DNA of 64,000 nucleotides from Clostridiales bacterium VE202-21 (GTDB taxonomy: Bacteria > Bacillota > Clostridia > Lachnospirales > Lachnospiraceae), in contig BAIF02000062.1 in assembly GCA_000509105.1 (NCBI GenBank), positions 45,536 to 109,535 on the forward strand. Direction: 5' to 3'. Of this stretch, positions 1 through 8,723 are shown piece by piece (positions within the stretch are counted from its first letter, which is position 1; each line of letters begins with the position of its first letter). Position numbers and translations under genes: made by a program. The notes beneath the pieces are model-generated. The model ran no database searches, was not told the origin of the DNA, and saw only the letters and a program-made list of their open reading frames with translations.

Positions 1-471
1 CTTATAAATATAATTGTAAATGTTATTTCTTATGTAGTCCAAACTGACACGCTCCCGTGTATACAGGTAGGAGGCCGCATCCGGGTTATAGTTGTCAAAT
101 AGTCTGGTTGTGGCATCCATATAGGACTCGGTCATGACCTGGATATCGCGGTAGAGATAAGAGCCCGGGTAAAGAAGCCGCATAGATGCGCTGCAGGCTA
201 TTGCGTCTAAACACTGGTCCTGGAACTTTCTGCGGTAGTCGGGGGACGGATGTGCATAGTAATTGGACGCGGTGGTAGCGGATTCTTCCAGGGAAACAAG
301 CAGAAGCTGGAGGCTCTGGATATGCTCCAGCGTCTCGTTGTTTGCCCGGTTCAGGCTGCGGCTGGACTGTATGGAATAGAAAGAAATCCCGGACATGATC
401 AGAATAATGATTAAAAAATACCGTAAAAGCCTAGTGGACAGCCGGGAGGCGGAGTTAAAGAGTTTTCGCAT
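1..471 (-). CDS. Sensor histidine kinase, YesM type (N-terminal part, cut by window edge)
   Basis: Reading from an ATG at 471 towards base 1 gives 157 open codons with no stop. The protein begins MRKLFNSASR, followed by a hydrophobic stretch at about residues 14-27 that looks like the first membrane segment. A polar, probably extracellular sensor region follows, and the kinase core would lie outside the window. The start overlaps the 3' end of the response-regulator gene by 17 bases, the usual arrangement for a YesN/YesM-type pair. Kinase identity is inferred from this coupling and the membrane topology, because no catalytic motif is inside the window. Confidence 0.75.
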   Translation of the reverse strand, partial: MRKLFNSASRLSTRLLRYFLIIILIMSGISFYSIQSSRSLNRANNETLEHIQSLQLLLVSLEESATTASNYYAHPSPDYRRKFQDQCLDAIACSASMRLLYPGSYLYRDIQVMTESYMDATTRLFDNYNPDAASYLYTRERVSLDYIRNNIYNYIYK

Positions 472-2044
472 ATTTCTGGTACTCCTTTGGGGTAAGCCCT
501 GTTATTTTCTTAAATATTCTGCAGAAATAGTTTTGGTCGCTGTAGCCCACCTGAATACTGACATCCTGGACGGAAAGCATACCCTTTTCCAAGAGCGGTT
601 TGGCAAGGCTGATCTTTTTCTGCGTGATATAGTCTGTAAAATTAAGATGGTATTCTTCCTTAAATACTTTGCTTACGTACTGCGGGGTCAGATTCAGATA
701 ACTGGACAGGCCCTCCAGGGATACCATCTGTATCGGTTCGCGCTCTATATAGTAATTGATCTTTTTCATAAGTGCATAGTTTTTTTCCTGAGATTCATTC
801 TGGAGGAACTCTAAAAAGGAATGCAGTGCATAATTAACGTATTCTTTTAACTGGTGTTCGGACACACTGGACTGGATCTGACATAGGAATGGATACAGGT
901 CAAAGCTGGTCTGCCTGAAACCAAGCTGGTGGAGCAGGCTTTTTAGTGCAGACAAAAGCTGGATGGAATATTCTTTTGAAATCTGCAGAGAATTCCGGGC
1001 CGTAAAGATCTCATTCAAAAGCTGCTGTGCATAGCCATGGGCCCTTTCCGTATTTCTGCTGCGAAGGGAGTCCATAAACTGTTCCTCCAAAGAGTATGGG
1101 TAGACGGTATGGGTGGAATTGGAAACCGGGGTGTACTCTATGACGGTGCCGGGCAGAAGCGCAGGGAGCACCTCCAATGCCTCCTGATAGGATGATTTAA
1201 ATAACTGGCAGGTATGATAGACACCGCCAAAGGCCGCTCCGCTTTTCAGCTTAAAACGCTGGTTTAAAAGAGTGATAATCTTGCGCGCCAGCATGCAGGC
1301 TGTCTCGTGCCAGGACGGATCGGACGGTGAAATATGGAAGAACAGGGGGAGAACATGAAAAGAGACCTCACCGATCAGTACGTTCTTATGAAAGTTTATC
1401 ATCTGGGAAATGCTTTCGGTGATCTGTTTGTATGTATCTGCCGGGGGCTGGAGCGAAAAAGGCAGGGTGCTGTCCGGGGACGGGGTAAGCGGGAACAGCA
1501 TAAAAAAGCCGGAGTCGGTCAGCCCGGGCAGCAGGGGACTGTATTCCGCCAGCAGAGCCGGCGCAGCCGTACCATTGATATAACTGGCCACCAGATTCCT
1601 TTTTATAACCGGGATTGCCAGGGAGACAATCTCCTTCTCCTCCACATCTTTATCTTTTATTGCTCTGTTTTGGGAAAGGCTGTCTGTGATTTTTTGAAGT
1701 GTTTCCGTTACCTCCTTTTCTATCAGCGGTTTTAACAGATATCCTTTGACGCCTATTGTGAGCGCTTCTCTTGCATATTCAAAGCTGTCGTATGCCGTCA
1801 GGATCAGGATCGTGGTACCCGGCAGATTCTCCAGAATTGTTTTGGATGCAGTGAGTCCGTTCATGCCGGGCATTTTGATATCAATGATTACAATATCGGG
1901 CTTGTATCTCAGGGCGGCCTGAACCGCAGAGGCTCCGTCCTCACATTCAGCAGCCACGTTCAGATCAGGCATATTTTTGCTGAGCATTACGTGCAGCGCA
2001 TACCTGGATAAAGCTTCATCGTCTACTATGATTACAGAATACAT
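455..2044 (-). CDS. Response regulator with AraC-type output domain (YesN-like)
   Basis: The 529-residue protein has an N-terminal receiver domain (about 1-120) with the acidic pair at residues 8-9, the phospho-acceptor Asp55 in IVIIDIKMPG and the conserved Lys in YLLKPL. A long middle region follows, then a C-terminal AraC-type double helix-turn-helix (about 425-525, ending LTPKEYQKYA). It is the cytoplasmic output partner of the adjacent sensor kinase. It is transcribed away from the sugar ABC operon starting at 2799, so that operon is its likely target (inference). Its length and domain order are normal for this family. Confidence 0.93.
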   Translation of the reverse strand: MYSVIIVDDEALSRYALHVMLSKNMPDLNVAAECEDGASAVQAALRYKPDIVIIDIKMPGMNGLTASKTILENLPGTTILILTAYDSFEYAREALTIGVKGYLLKPLIEKEVTETLQKITDSLSQNRAIKDKDVEEKEIVSLAIPVIKRNLVASYINGTAAPALLAEYSPLLPGLTDSGFFMLFPLTPSPDSTLPFSLQPPADTYKQITESISQMINFHKNVLIGEVSFHVLPLFFHISPSDPSWHETACMLARKIITLLNQRFKLKSGAAFGGVYHTCQLFKSSYQEALEVLPALLPGTVIEYTPVSNSTHTVYPYSLEEQFMDSLRSRNTERAHGYAQQLLNEIFTARNSLQISKEYSIQLLSALKSLLHQLGFRQTSFDLYPFLCQIQSSVSEHQLKEYVNYALHSFLEFLQNESQEKNYALMKKINYYIEREPIQMVSLEGLSSYLNLTPQYVSKVFKEEYHLNFTDYITQKKISLAKPLLEKGMLSVQDVSIQVGYSDQNYFCRIFKKITGLTPKEYQKYAKTL

Positions 2045-2052
2045 AGGGCCTC

Positions 2053-2481
2053 CTAAATCGTAATTTCGTACAGGGCAGAAATGCTTCCGCCGGGAAGCAT
2101 GCCGGTGAGTTCGAGTGAACTGTGCGGGCTGTTCCAGGTAAAATAAAGGGCGGTATAGGTCTGCGAGGCATTGGAGAGCTGCTCCAGGTTTTCCCAGACC
2201 TGTGCCAGAATGCAGTTTCTTGGAATCAGCAGCTCTTCCGGAATTTCCGGGAGATTCTCGTCCAGTATCTGGAAGAAGGGAATCGAGATAAAAATTTCAC
2301 GGATCAGCATCAGCATGTCCAGTTCTTGTTTTAAAGGCGCCTCTTTATCCGGGCGGCTGATATACCTCCAGTAGCTGCTGAAACAGTTGATAAAGTGCAG
2401 CGTCATAGGAGCCTGTTCGAGATAGACTGCCTGGGAAACCGTAACCAGAAAATTCCGGACGGAAATCGTCTCTGCGGACAT
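2053..2481 (-). CDS. Small protein resembling a degenerate histidine-kinase dimerisation domain
   Basis: The start is set at the ATG at 2481 because AAAGGAGG lies seven bases upstream; an earlier in-frame ATG at 2514 has no such site. The 142-residue product has no signal or membrane segment. Its central part (SYWRYISRPDKEAPLKQELD, then a block ending CILAQVWENL) follows the order of the His_kinase domain of YesM proteins: RY-x-L, then L-x-x-EL, then LQPL-x-EN. The PHFLYN phospho-acceptor motif and the ATP-binding glycine boxes are missing. It ends eight bases before the response-regulator start, so the two are cotranscribed. It could be a regulatory partner of the kinase or a remnant; function is unknown. 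Confidence 0.6.
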   Translation of the reverse strand: MSAETISVRNFLVTVSQAVYLEQAPMTLHFINCFSSYWRYISRPDKEAPLKQELDMLMLIREIFISIPFFQILDENLPEIPEELLIPRNCILAQVWENLEQLSNASQTYTALYFTWNSPHSSLELTGMLPGGSISALYEITI

Positions 2482-2798
2482 GTAAAAACCTCCTTTTACC
2501 CAAATACATTTCATAAGAATGAGTGTCGAGGCAGACCGCGCTGCCTGTTATAATAAATCGTTTCTTCTATACTATAAGTATATATTACATTTGCACCAGT
2601 ACAAAAACAAGAAGGATGTAAGAAATTAGCATTATTTTAAACTTGGAGAAAGGCAATTTGCACAATGCGTCCAATAATGCAATGAAAATATTATAAAAAT
2701 ATGCTAATTTAGTAAGCTATTGTTGATTACAGAACCGAAATGTTTATGTAAAATGAAATTATCATGAACGAAGTGAAAAAGGAAAGGAAGGTAATGTT
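2482..2798. promoter_or_regulatory. Divergent intergenic region between two-component genes and sugar ABC operon
   Basis: This 317-base AT-rich stretch holds no gene. It must contain the promoters for both the minus-strand signalling genes and the plus-strand ABC operon. A short perfect hairpin (AGGCAG / CTGCCT, 2529-2546) lies in the signalling-gene leader. No promoter here matches consensus well enough to be placed with confidence. The response regulator probably binds in this region (inference from arrangement). Confidence 0.5.
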
Positions 2799-3833
2799 AT
2801 GAAAAAGAAAATGGTTGCGGTTGTTTTGGTTCTGGCGATGGCAATAGGCCTTACTGCCTGTCAGGGAGGCGGCAAGGAGGCGGAAACCACGGCAAAGACG
2901 GAAGACACGAAGAGTGATGCGCAGGGAACAGACGGGGATTCACAGAGTAATCTGTCGGATCAGCTTTATATTCAAGTATCCGCACTAGGGTCAGACCCCT
3001 ATTTCTATGATCACAAAATGGGAATGGAGATGGCGGGCGAAGAGCTGGGCGTGCGCACAGAATTTGTGGGGCCTGCGGAGCTGGACATGAATGCTATGGT
3101 TACAGCATTTGAGCAGGCAATTGCAAAGAAACCTAACGGAATCGTGGTGGTAGGTTTCAACGAGCAGCTGACTCCCACAATTAAGAAAGCCATGGACGCA
3201 GGAATTCCGGTTGTTACGGTGGATGCCGATCTTCCGGATTCAGGCAGAATTGCATTTGTTGGAACCGGAAATGTGGAAGCGGGAATTACAGGCGGAGAGA
3301 AGATGAAAGAGCTTCTGGGCGACAGTGGAAAAGTAGCGATTATGTATAATCCGGGCCAGACGAATCTGGAGGAACGTGTGGCAGGCTATAAGCAGGCATT
3401 TGAGGGAACGGGGATTGAGATTATTGAGGAAGTGGATACCAAACAGGACAGTGTAATTGCGGCACAAAATATCGCAGCAGTTCTTCAGAAACACCCGGAT
3501 CTGAACGGAATCGTCTGTGTGGATGCGACTGGCGGCACGGCAGCGGCTACAGCAGTCAGAGAAGCAGGGCGTACAGGGGATGTGAAGATCATCGCAATGG
3601 ACCGTTCCAATGAGATTCTGGAGGCTATTGAGGATGGCATTATTTCCGCATCCGTTGCTCAGCAGACGGCGTTAATGCCATATTATGCTACACAGCTTCT
3701 GATTAATCTGAATAACTCCAAGGTGGAGATCACATCGGATAATGCAGCGGCAGGCGTACTAGGGGTACCCGGCTATATCGACACAGGCGCTATTATTGTG
3801 GATGAATCAAATTACGAGTATTTCAAGAGATAA
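2799..3833 (+). CDS. Sugar ABC transporter substrate-binding lipoprotein (RbsB-like)
   Basis: The 344-residue protein starts with a lipoprotein signal peptide whose lipobox LTAC places the lipidated cysteine at residue 21. A Ser/Thr/Glu-rich linker follows, then a type-1 periplasmic-binding fold (Peripla_BP_4 type) with motifs such as GIVVVGFNEQ, IPVVTVDAD and the late segment KIIAMDRSNE. It would sit outside the membrane and deliver a sugar to the ATPase and permease encoded just downstream. The sugar cannot be told from sequence; RbsB-like proteins bind ribose, other pentoses, galactose and related sugars. AAGGAAGG precedes the ATG. Confidence 0.93.
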   Translation: MKKKMVAVVLVLAMAIGLTACQGGGKEAETTAKTEDTKSDAQGTDGDSQSNLSDQLYIQVSALGSDPYFYDHKMGMEMAGEELGVRTEFVGPAELDMNAMVTAFEQAIAKKPNGIVVVGFNEQLTPTIKKAMDAGIPVVTVDADLPDSGRIAFVGTGNVEAGITGGEKMKELLGDSGKVAIMYNPGQTNLEERVAGYKQAFEGTGIEIIEEVDTKQDSVIAAQNIAAVLQKHPDLNGIVCVDATGGTAAATAVREAGRTGDVKIIAMDRSNEILEAIEDGIISASVAQQTALMPYYATQLLINLNNSKVEITSDNAAAGVLGVPGYIDTGAIIVDESNYEYFKR

Positions 3834-3841
3834 TGACAAGG

Positions 3842-3868
3842 GTATGGGCGGGATTACACCGTCCATAC
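3842..3868 (+). promoter_or_regulatory. Stem-loop after binding-protein gene
   Basis: GTATGGGCGG at 3842-3851 pairs with CCGTCCATAC at 3859-3868, allowing one G-U pair, around a seven-base loop. It lies nine bases after the binding-protein stop and has no strong T run. This placement fits an mRNA-stabilising or partial-termination hairpin that keeps binding-protein levels above those of the ATPase and permease (inference). Confidence 0.6.
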
Positions 3869-3891
3869 TATTTTAAAGGAATTATAAGGGG

Positions 3892-3950
3892 ATTCATAAA
3901 GGAATTTTGAAATAAATTCATAAAAAGAATTCGTATCAATGAATTCGTAA
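3892..3950 (+). repeat. Degenerate tandem repeat of ATTCATAAA / ATTCGTAA units
   Basis: Three imperfect copies beginning at 3892 (ATTCATAAA), 3916 (ATTCATAAA) and 3943 (ATTCGTAA) are spaced 24 and 27 bases apart. They lead directly into the ribosome binding site of the ATPase gene. They look like the product of local duplication in an AT-rich leader. No function is evident. Confidence 0.5.
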
Positions 3951-3968
3951 AAAGGAAGGAGGGCGCCT

Positions 3969-5492
3969 GTGTCTGAATACATACTGGAGGCAAAAGGAAT
4001 CGTCAAGATTTTCCCGGGGGTCCGTGCCCTGGACGGGGTAGACCTGAAAGTGAAAAAGGGAGAAGTACATGCCCTTGTGGGAGAAAACGGTGCGGGTAAG
4101 AGTACCCTGATGCTGACACTCGGCGGGATCCATAAGCCGGACGAGGGGGAGATCTGGATTGAAGGAGAAAAAGTGGTATTTACTTCCGCCCATGATGCAC
4201 TGCAAAAGGGAATCAGTATCGTACACCAGGAATTGAGCCTGGTTCCGTGTCTAAGTGTGGCAGAGAATATATTTGCCAACCGTCAGCCGGTCAATAAGTT
4301 AAATCTGATTAAAAGAGAAGAACTGTATAGCAAAACGAAGGAAATGCTGAGACTGTTCGAGATTGAAAATATCGATCCCGCCACGCCTGTAAAGGAACTG
4401 GCGATTGCCAACCAGCAGGTTGTGGAAATCCTGAAAGCAATGTCTTTCAGGCCGAAAGTGCTTGTGCTGGATGAGCCCACATCTTCTCTCACAGAGGTGG
4501 AGAAGCAGAAGCTGTTCCAGAATATCCGCATCCTGAAAGAACAGGGAATCAGCTTTATTTATATATCACATCACCTGCAGGAGATTTTTGAGATTGCAGA
4601 CAGTGTAACGATTCTGCGGGACGGGGCATACATCGCGGAGGCGAGGGTCGCGGATATTGACGAGGATTTTCTGATAACGAACATGGTAGGCCGGAAAATT
4701 GAAAATATTTACGGACGCCGGAGGCCGGAACAGAAAATTGGGGAGGTGCTTTTCGAGGTTGAAGGGATTTCCAGGGGGAAAGCATTCCGGGATATTTCTT
4801 TTCAGGTAAGGAGAGGAGAGATTCTCGGCGTATCGGGTCTGGTTGGAGCGGGGAGGACAGAAATCGGAAGAGGAATCTTCGGAGCGGAGCCTCTGGAAGC
4901 CGGAAAAGTAGTGCTGGAAGGGGAAACACTGCAGATCCACTGCCCGCAGGATGCGATCCGGCAGGGCATCGGTTATATGAGCGAGGACCGGAAAGAGCAG
5001 GGGCTGTATGTAAAATTTGATATCCGGCAGAACCTGATAGCTAACCAGTTGCGCCATTTTTCAAAGAGAGGCTTCCTGAGGGAAAAGCAGGTCGATCAGA
5101 TGGTGCAGGATGCTGTAAAGGATTTCCGCATTTCTACGCCCGGAATCCGGCAGTTGGTGAATAAGCTCTCGGGTGGGAATCAACAGAAGGTGCTTCTTGC
5201 TGCTTGGTTCGGGATCCGTCCGCGGGTGCTGATTGTTGATGAGCCCACGAGAGGCGTGGATGTGGGGGCAAAAAGTGAAATATACAATCTTCTGAGAAAT
5301 CTGGCGGAAACCGGCGTGGGTATTATCATGATCTCGTCCGACCTGCCTGAAATTCTGGGAGTCAGCGACCGGATTATGGTGATCAGAGAAGGCAGAAATG
5401 TGGGAATCATCCCGGCTTCGGAAGCGACAGAAGAGAAAGTAATCGCCCTGGCATCCGGAGTAACAAAGGGTGACTGTGTTAGTACAGAGTAG
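3969..5492 (+). CDS. Sugar ABC transporter ATPase with two nucleotide-binding domains (RbsA/MglA-like)
   Basis: Translation starts at a GTG preceded by GGAAGGAGGG. The 507-residue protein contains two ABC cassettes. The first has Walker A GENGAGKST at about residue 38 and Walker B VLVLDEPTSSLT. The second has the degenerate Walker A typical of RbsA (GLVGAGRTE), signature LSGGNQQK and Walker B VLIVDEPTRGVD. It energises import at the cytoplasmic face together with the binding protein at 2799 and the permease at 5525. Length and layout are normal for carbohydrate-uptake class-2 ATPases. Confidence 0.95.
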   Translation: MSEYILEAKGIVKIFPGVRALDGVDLKVKKGEVHALVGENGAGKSTLMLTLGGIHKPDEGEIWIEGEKVVFTSAHDALQKGISIVHQELSLVPCLSVAENIFANRQPVNKLNLIKREELYSKTKEMLRLFEIENIDPATPVKELAIANQQVVEILKAMSFRPKVLVLDEPTSSLTEVEKQKLFQNIRILKEQGISFIYISHHLQEIFEIADSVTILRDGAYIAEARVADIDEDFLITNMVGRKIENIYGRRRPEQKIGEVLFEVEGISRGKAFRDISFQVRRGEILGVSGLVGAGRTEIGRGIFGAEPLEAGKVVLEGETLQIHCPQDAIRQGIGYMSEDRKEQGLYVKFDIRQNLIANQLRHFSKRGFLREKQVDQMVQDAVKDFRISTPGIRQLVNKLSGGNQQKVLLAAWFGIRPRVLIVDEPTRGVDVGAKSEIYNLLRNLAETGVGIIMISSDLPEILGVSDRIMVIREGRNVGIIPASEATEEKVIALASGVTKGDCVSTE

Positions 5493-5524
5493 AGGTGCCG
5501 CTTGGCGGCAGAGCGGAGGCAGAT

Positions 5525-6472
5525 ATGAATATGATTAAGAAATTATTAAAACAGAGGGAGGCGGCAATTGTGCTGATTGTGTTGGGCCTGTCCATCATTA
5601 TGACGATTGCATCCTCTGTTTTCCTGACATATCAGAATATTGTGGCATTGCTTCTGGGCATGTCCATTGAGGTAATCATTGCGGTGGGAATGGCGAATCT
5701 TATGGCCAGCGGTGGATTCGACATGTCTGTGGGTTCCATACTGGCATTTTCAGGAGTCTGTGCGGGGCTGGTGCTCAAAGCAGGAATGCCGCCTATTGTG
5801 GCGGTTGTGGTAGGAGTAGTAATCGGCGGGCTGGTAGGACTGTTCAATGGTTTTATTATAGCGAAACTGGAAATCAATGCATTTGTAACAACGCTGGCGT
5901 CACTCAGCCTGTTCCGCGGCCTGACTCTGATCGTAACTAGAGGACAGAATGTAACCGGGCTGGGGGATGCATTCAACGCCATAGGGCAGAAAGTGGTACT
6001 GGGTGTGCAGGCGCCGATCTGGTATGCCATAATACTCGTAATCATAGGCGACATTCTGATGCGGCATTCCAGGTTTTTCCGGCAGAACTACTACATAGGC
6101 GGAAACGAAAAATCCGCAAAACTTTCCGGAATCAAAGTAATCAAGATCAAGATACTGAACTATGTAACCGTCGGCCTGCTGGCTGGTTTTGCAGGAATCG
6201 TGGCAACAGCCCGTATGGGAACCGCATCCGTGCAGCAGGGCACAGGCTTGGAACTTCGCGTGATCACAGCCGTTATCATCGGCGGGGCAAGCCTGCAAGG
6301 CGGGGAAGGAAGTGTTTTCGGCGCATTTCTCGGGTCACTTCTGATGGCGTTAATCACCAATTCCCTCACACTTCTGGGCGTGGATATCTACTGGCAGACC
6401 TTCGTAACAGGTGCAACACTGCTGACGGCAGTTTTGATTGACCAGCTGGGGAAGAAAAGAAAGAAAATGTAA
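5525..6472 (+). CDS. Sugar ABC transporter permease (RbsC-like)
   Basis: The start is placed at the ATG at 5525, which follows GCGGAGG, rather than an upstream GTG at 5495. The 315-residue product is a polytopic membrane protein of the RbsC/AraH type, with the typical segment ASGGFDMSVGSILAFSG early on and GASLQGGEGSVFGAFLG near the end. A single permease gene is present here, so it would act as a homodimer with the two-domain ATPase. It is followed by a UroD-like gene in the same transcription direction. Confidence 0.94.
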   Translation: MNMIKKLLKQREAAIVLIVLGLSIIMTIASSVFLTYQNIVALLLGMSIEVIIAVGMANLMASGGFDMSVGSILAFSGVCAGLVLKAGMPPIVAVVVGVVIGGLVGLFNGFIIAKLEINAFVTTLASLSLFRGLTLIVTRGQNVTGLGDAFNAIGQKVVLGVQAPIWYAIILVIIGDILMRHSRFFRQNYYIGGNEKSAKLSGIKVIKIKILNYVTVGLLAGFAGIVATARMGTASVQQGTGLELRVITAVIIGGASLQGGEGSVFGAFLGSLLMALITNSLTLLGVDIYWQTFVTGATLLTAVLIDQLGKKRKKM

Positions 6473-6507
6473 TTCATGAAAAGATGAGAATATTCTGAAA
6501 ACGGTGA

Positions 6508-6530
6508 GCAAAGGGGTCAGACCCCTTTGC
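6508..6530. repeat. Perfect inverted repeat GCAAAGGGG-N5-CCCCTTTGC
   Basis: Nine-base perfect arms flank TCAGA. The repeat sits between the permease and the UroD-like gene, ending just before its GAAAGGAGAAG ribosome binding site. It has no T run, so it is not a classic terminator. It could be a REP-like extragenic palindrome or an mRNA hairpin. A 12-base piece of the same sequence occurs inside the binding-protein gene at 2988-3000. Confidence 0.7.
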
Positions 6531-6546
6531 GAAAGGAGAAGCTTAT

Positions 6547-7803
6547 ATGGATAGCAGGGAAAAAATCAGCAGGGCCCTGGCACATCGCAGCGGCCCGGTA
6601 CCCTTGGATATCGGGGCGACCTCGGTGACAGGGGTTCATATATCAATTGTAGAAAAGCTAAGAGAATATTATGGCCTGGAAAAACGTCCGGTGCGTCTGA
6701 TGGAGCCGCTCCAGATGCTGGGGACTGTGGATGAGGATCTGAAGCAGGCGATGGGGATAGACACTACGCAGATTTGGAATCCAAACACGATCTTTGGGTT
6801 CCGGGATGAGGGCAGTAAAGAGTGGCGGACTCCCTGGGGGCAGGATATCCTAGTACCAGATAACTTTGAAACGTCTATGGATGCAAGAGGAGATGTGTTC
6901 CTATATGTGGCGGGGGACCGCAGCCTTCCTCCAACTGCAAAAATGCCTCTGGGCGGCTATTTTTTTGATTGCCTGTTAAGGGGAGAGGACTATGATGAGG
7001 ACAATCTGCATGTGGAGGATAACCTGGAAGAATTCGGTTATATATCGGATGAAGATCTGAAATCTATCCGCACACAGTGCGTTTCGGCAGAGAAACGTGG
7101 TTATGGCGTTATAGCTGCGTTCGGAGGCACCGGTATCGGTGATGTGGCATTTGTACCCGGCAGTATGCTGAAGCATCCAAAGGGTATCCGGGATATTGAG
7201 GAATGGTATATTGCCACTCTGACTAACCAGGATTATCTTCATTCGGTTTTTGAAAAACAGACGGATATAGCTCTTGAGAATCTGAAAAAAATAAAAGAGA
7301 CGGTGGGAGATGTTCCTCAGGCCGCATTTACCTGCGGTACAGATTTTGGTACCCAGAAGTGTCCATTCTGCTCGAATGAAACTTTCCGGGAACTGTATAT
7401 GCCTTACTATAAGAAGATTAATAAATGGATCCATGCAAATACATCGTGGAAGACATTTAAGCACTCCTGTGGGTCAATTAAGGCTCTGATCCCAGAGCTG
7501 ATCGAATGCGGATTTGATATTCTGAATCCGGTCCAGTGGACAGCGGAAAATATGGATCCCCGGGAGCTGAAAAGGGAGTTCGGAAAAGATATTGTATTCT
7601 GGGGCGGCGGAGTGGATACGCAGAAAACATTTGCCTTTGGAAAAGCTGAGCAGGTACGGGAAGAAGTACTGGAAATGTGCCGTATTTTCTCAGAAGGCGG
7701 CGGGTTTGTTTTTAACACGATACATAACATTCAGGCAATGACTCCTGTGGAAAATATAGTAGCAATGATTGACGCGGTGAAAGAATTTAACAGAATTATT
7801 TAG
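6547..7803 (+). CDS. UroD-fold protein, methyltransferase (MtaA/CmuA)-like
   Basis: The 418-residue protein belongs to the uroporphyrinogen-decarboxylase superfamily. The C-terminal half has the cluster FKHSCGSIKALIPELIECGF, followed by DILNPVQ and FWGGGVDTQ. The H-x-C pattern is the zinc-site type seen in methylcobamide-dependent methyltransferases of this fold rather than in haem-pathway decarboxylases. It is the last gene of a sugar ABC operon, and no corrinoid protein is nearby. A role in demethylating or otherwise modifying the imported compound is possible but unproven. It is one of five members of this fold in the window. Confidence 0.85.
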   Translation: MDSREKISRALAHRSGPVPLDIGATSVTGVHISIVEKLREYYGLEKRPVRLMEPLQMLGTVDEDLKQAMGIDTTQIWNPNTIFGFRDEGSKEWRTPWGQDILVPDNFETSMDARGDVFLYVAGDRSLPPTAKMPLGGYFFDCLLRGEDYDEDNLHVEDNLEEFGYISDEDLKSIRTQCVSAEKRGYGVIAAFGGTGIGDVAFVPGSMLKHPKGIRDIEEWYIATLTNQDYLHSVFEKQTDIALENLKKIKETVGDVPQAAFTCGTDFGTQKCPFCSNETFRELYMPYYKKINKWIHANTSWKTFKHSCGSIKALIPELIECGFDILNPVQWTAENMDPRELKREFGKDIVFWGGGVDTQKTFAFGKAEQVREEVLEMCRIFSEGGGFVFNTIHNIQAMTPVENIVAMIDAVKEFNRII

Positions 7804-8014
7804 ATGCAGGCGGTGATCTCATATTTTTGACGCACTGAAATAAGCTTCATACAGATATGAAGTTGAGCAGCCTTTATGCGATGAGTGGTCTTAAACTGCG
7901 TATGTATTGATGCTGATGGATTTTATAGGTCTTATTCCATTCGACAGAGCCACGGCTGACGCCGGGATAGGCTTAGAGATTTTTTCGGGATGATGTAAAT
8001 CATCCTCCCACAGG

Positions 8015-8704
8015 ATGAGTTGGTACGCGGAGATTTCCGGGATAAAGCCGCATGAGATGTACTCCCTGCCTAAGCTCATGTGGCTCCGCGGCAACAAGCC
8101 GGATATCTTCGCAAGGGCCAGGCGCGTGTTTTTGATGGAGGATTTTGTAGTATTCCATCATACAGGGCAGGCGAAGATAGACTACTCCCTTGCTACAAGG
8201 ACGATGGAGAGGACCGGATTGTCAAAATCTGCAAGGATAGTCTGCATAAGCCACGACCAGATAGCGCCTGCCGTCGGCACGGGAGTCTTTATCTCCGATA
8301 TAGCGGTTGACGGCGAGTGGACGGATGAGTGCATTACCCATATATGACGGGATACCCGATATGAAGGTCATGGCCCGCGGAAACGAATACCTTGAAAACA
8401 AGTATGAAGAACAGCATGAAGGCCGGACGTACGCGCCGGGGCGCGCTCAAGCGTCTGGATGCAGATGAAGGCCGATATGCTGGGTATGCCGGTGACAGCG
8501 CTTGAGACCGTCGATGCCGGGACCGTCGGAAGCGCGATGCTGACGGGGATAGCTGTAGGCTGCTTTAAAGACCTCGATGATGCGGCGGATAGAATGGTCA
8601 GGAAGGTTCGCACCTATCGGCCTAAAAAAGAGGTTAATGATAAATATATGGCGGCTTATAAGAGGTACGCAAAAGTGTACAGGTCGGTCAGAGGATTGAT
8701 GTAG
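8015..8704 (+). pseudogene. Remnant of an FGGY-family carbohydrate kinase (xylulokinase-like)
   Basis: Separate frames encode pieces that fall in FGGY order. The first is WYAEISGIKPHEMYSLPKLM through IDYSLATRTM (about 8020-8210). Next comes ISHDQIAPAVGTGVFISDIA with VDGEWTDECIT (8255-8340), then YDGIPDMKVMARGN in a shifted frame (8345-8385), and last the C-terminal ADMLGMPVTALETVDAGTVG (8470-8530) to the stop at 8704. An intact FGGY kinase has about 500 residues, so large internal parts and the N-terminal ATP-binding region are gone. The 210 bases before it (7804-8014) show no recognisable gene. This is a dead gene with several deletions. Confidence 0.8.
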
Positions 8705-8723
8705 AGGCACTGCATATCTGATG

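Noticed and set aside
2988..3000. Copy of the GGGTCAGACCCCT sequence inside the binding-protein gene
   Set aside because: It encodes a conserved-looking Gly-Ser-Asp-Pro segment in frame, so the match with the repeat at 6508 is probably chance.
7804..8014. Possible N-terminal part of the dead FGGY kinase
   Set aside because: No FGGY N-terminal motif could be read in any frame, so the pseudogene was not extended over it.
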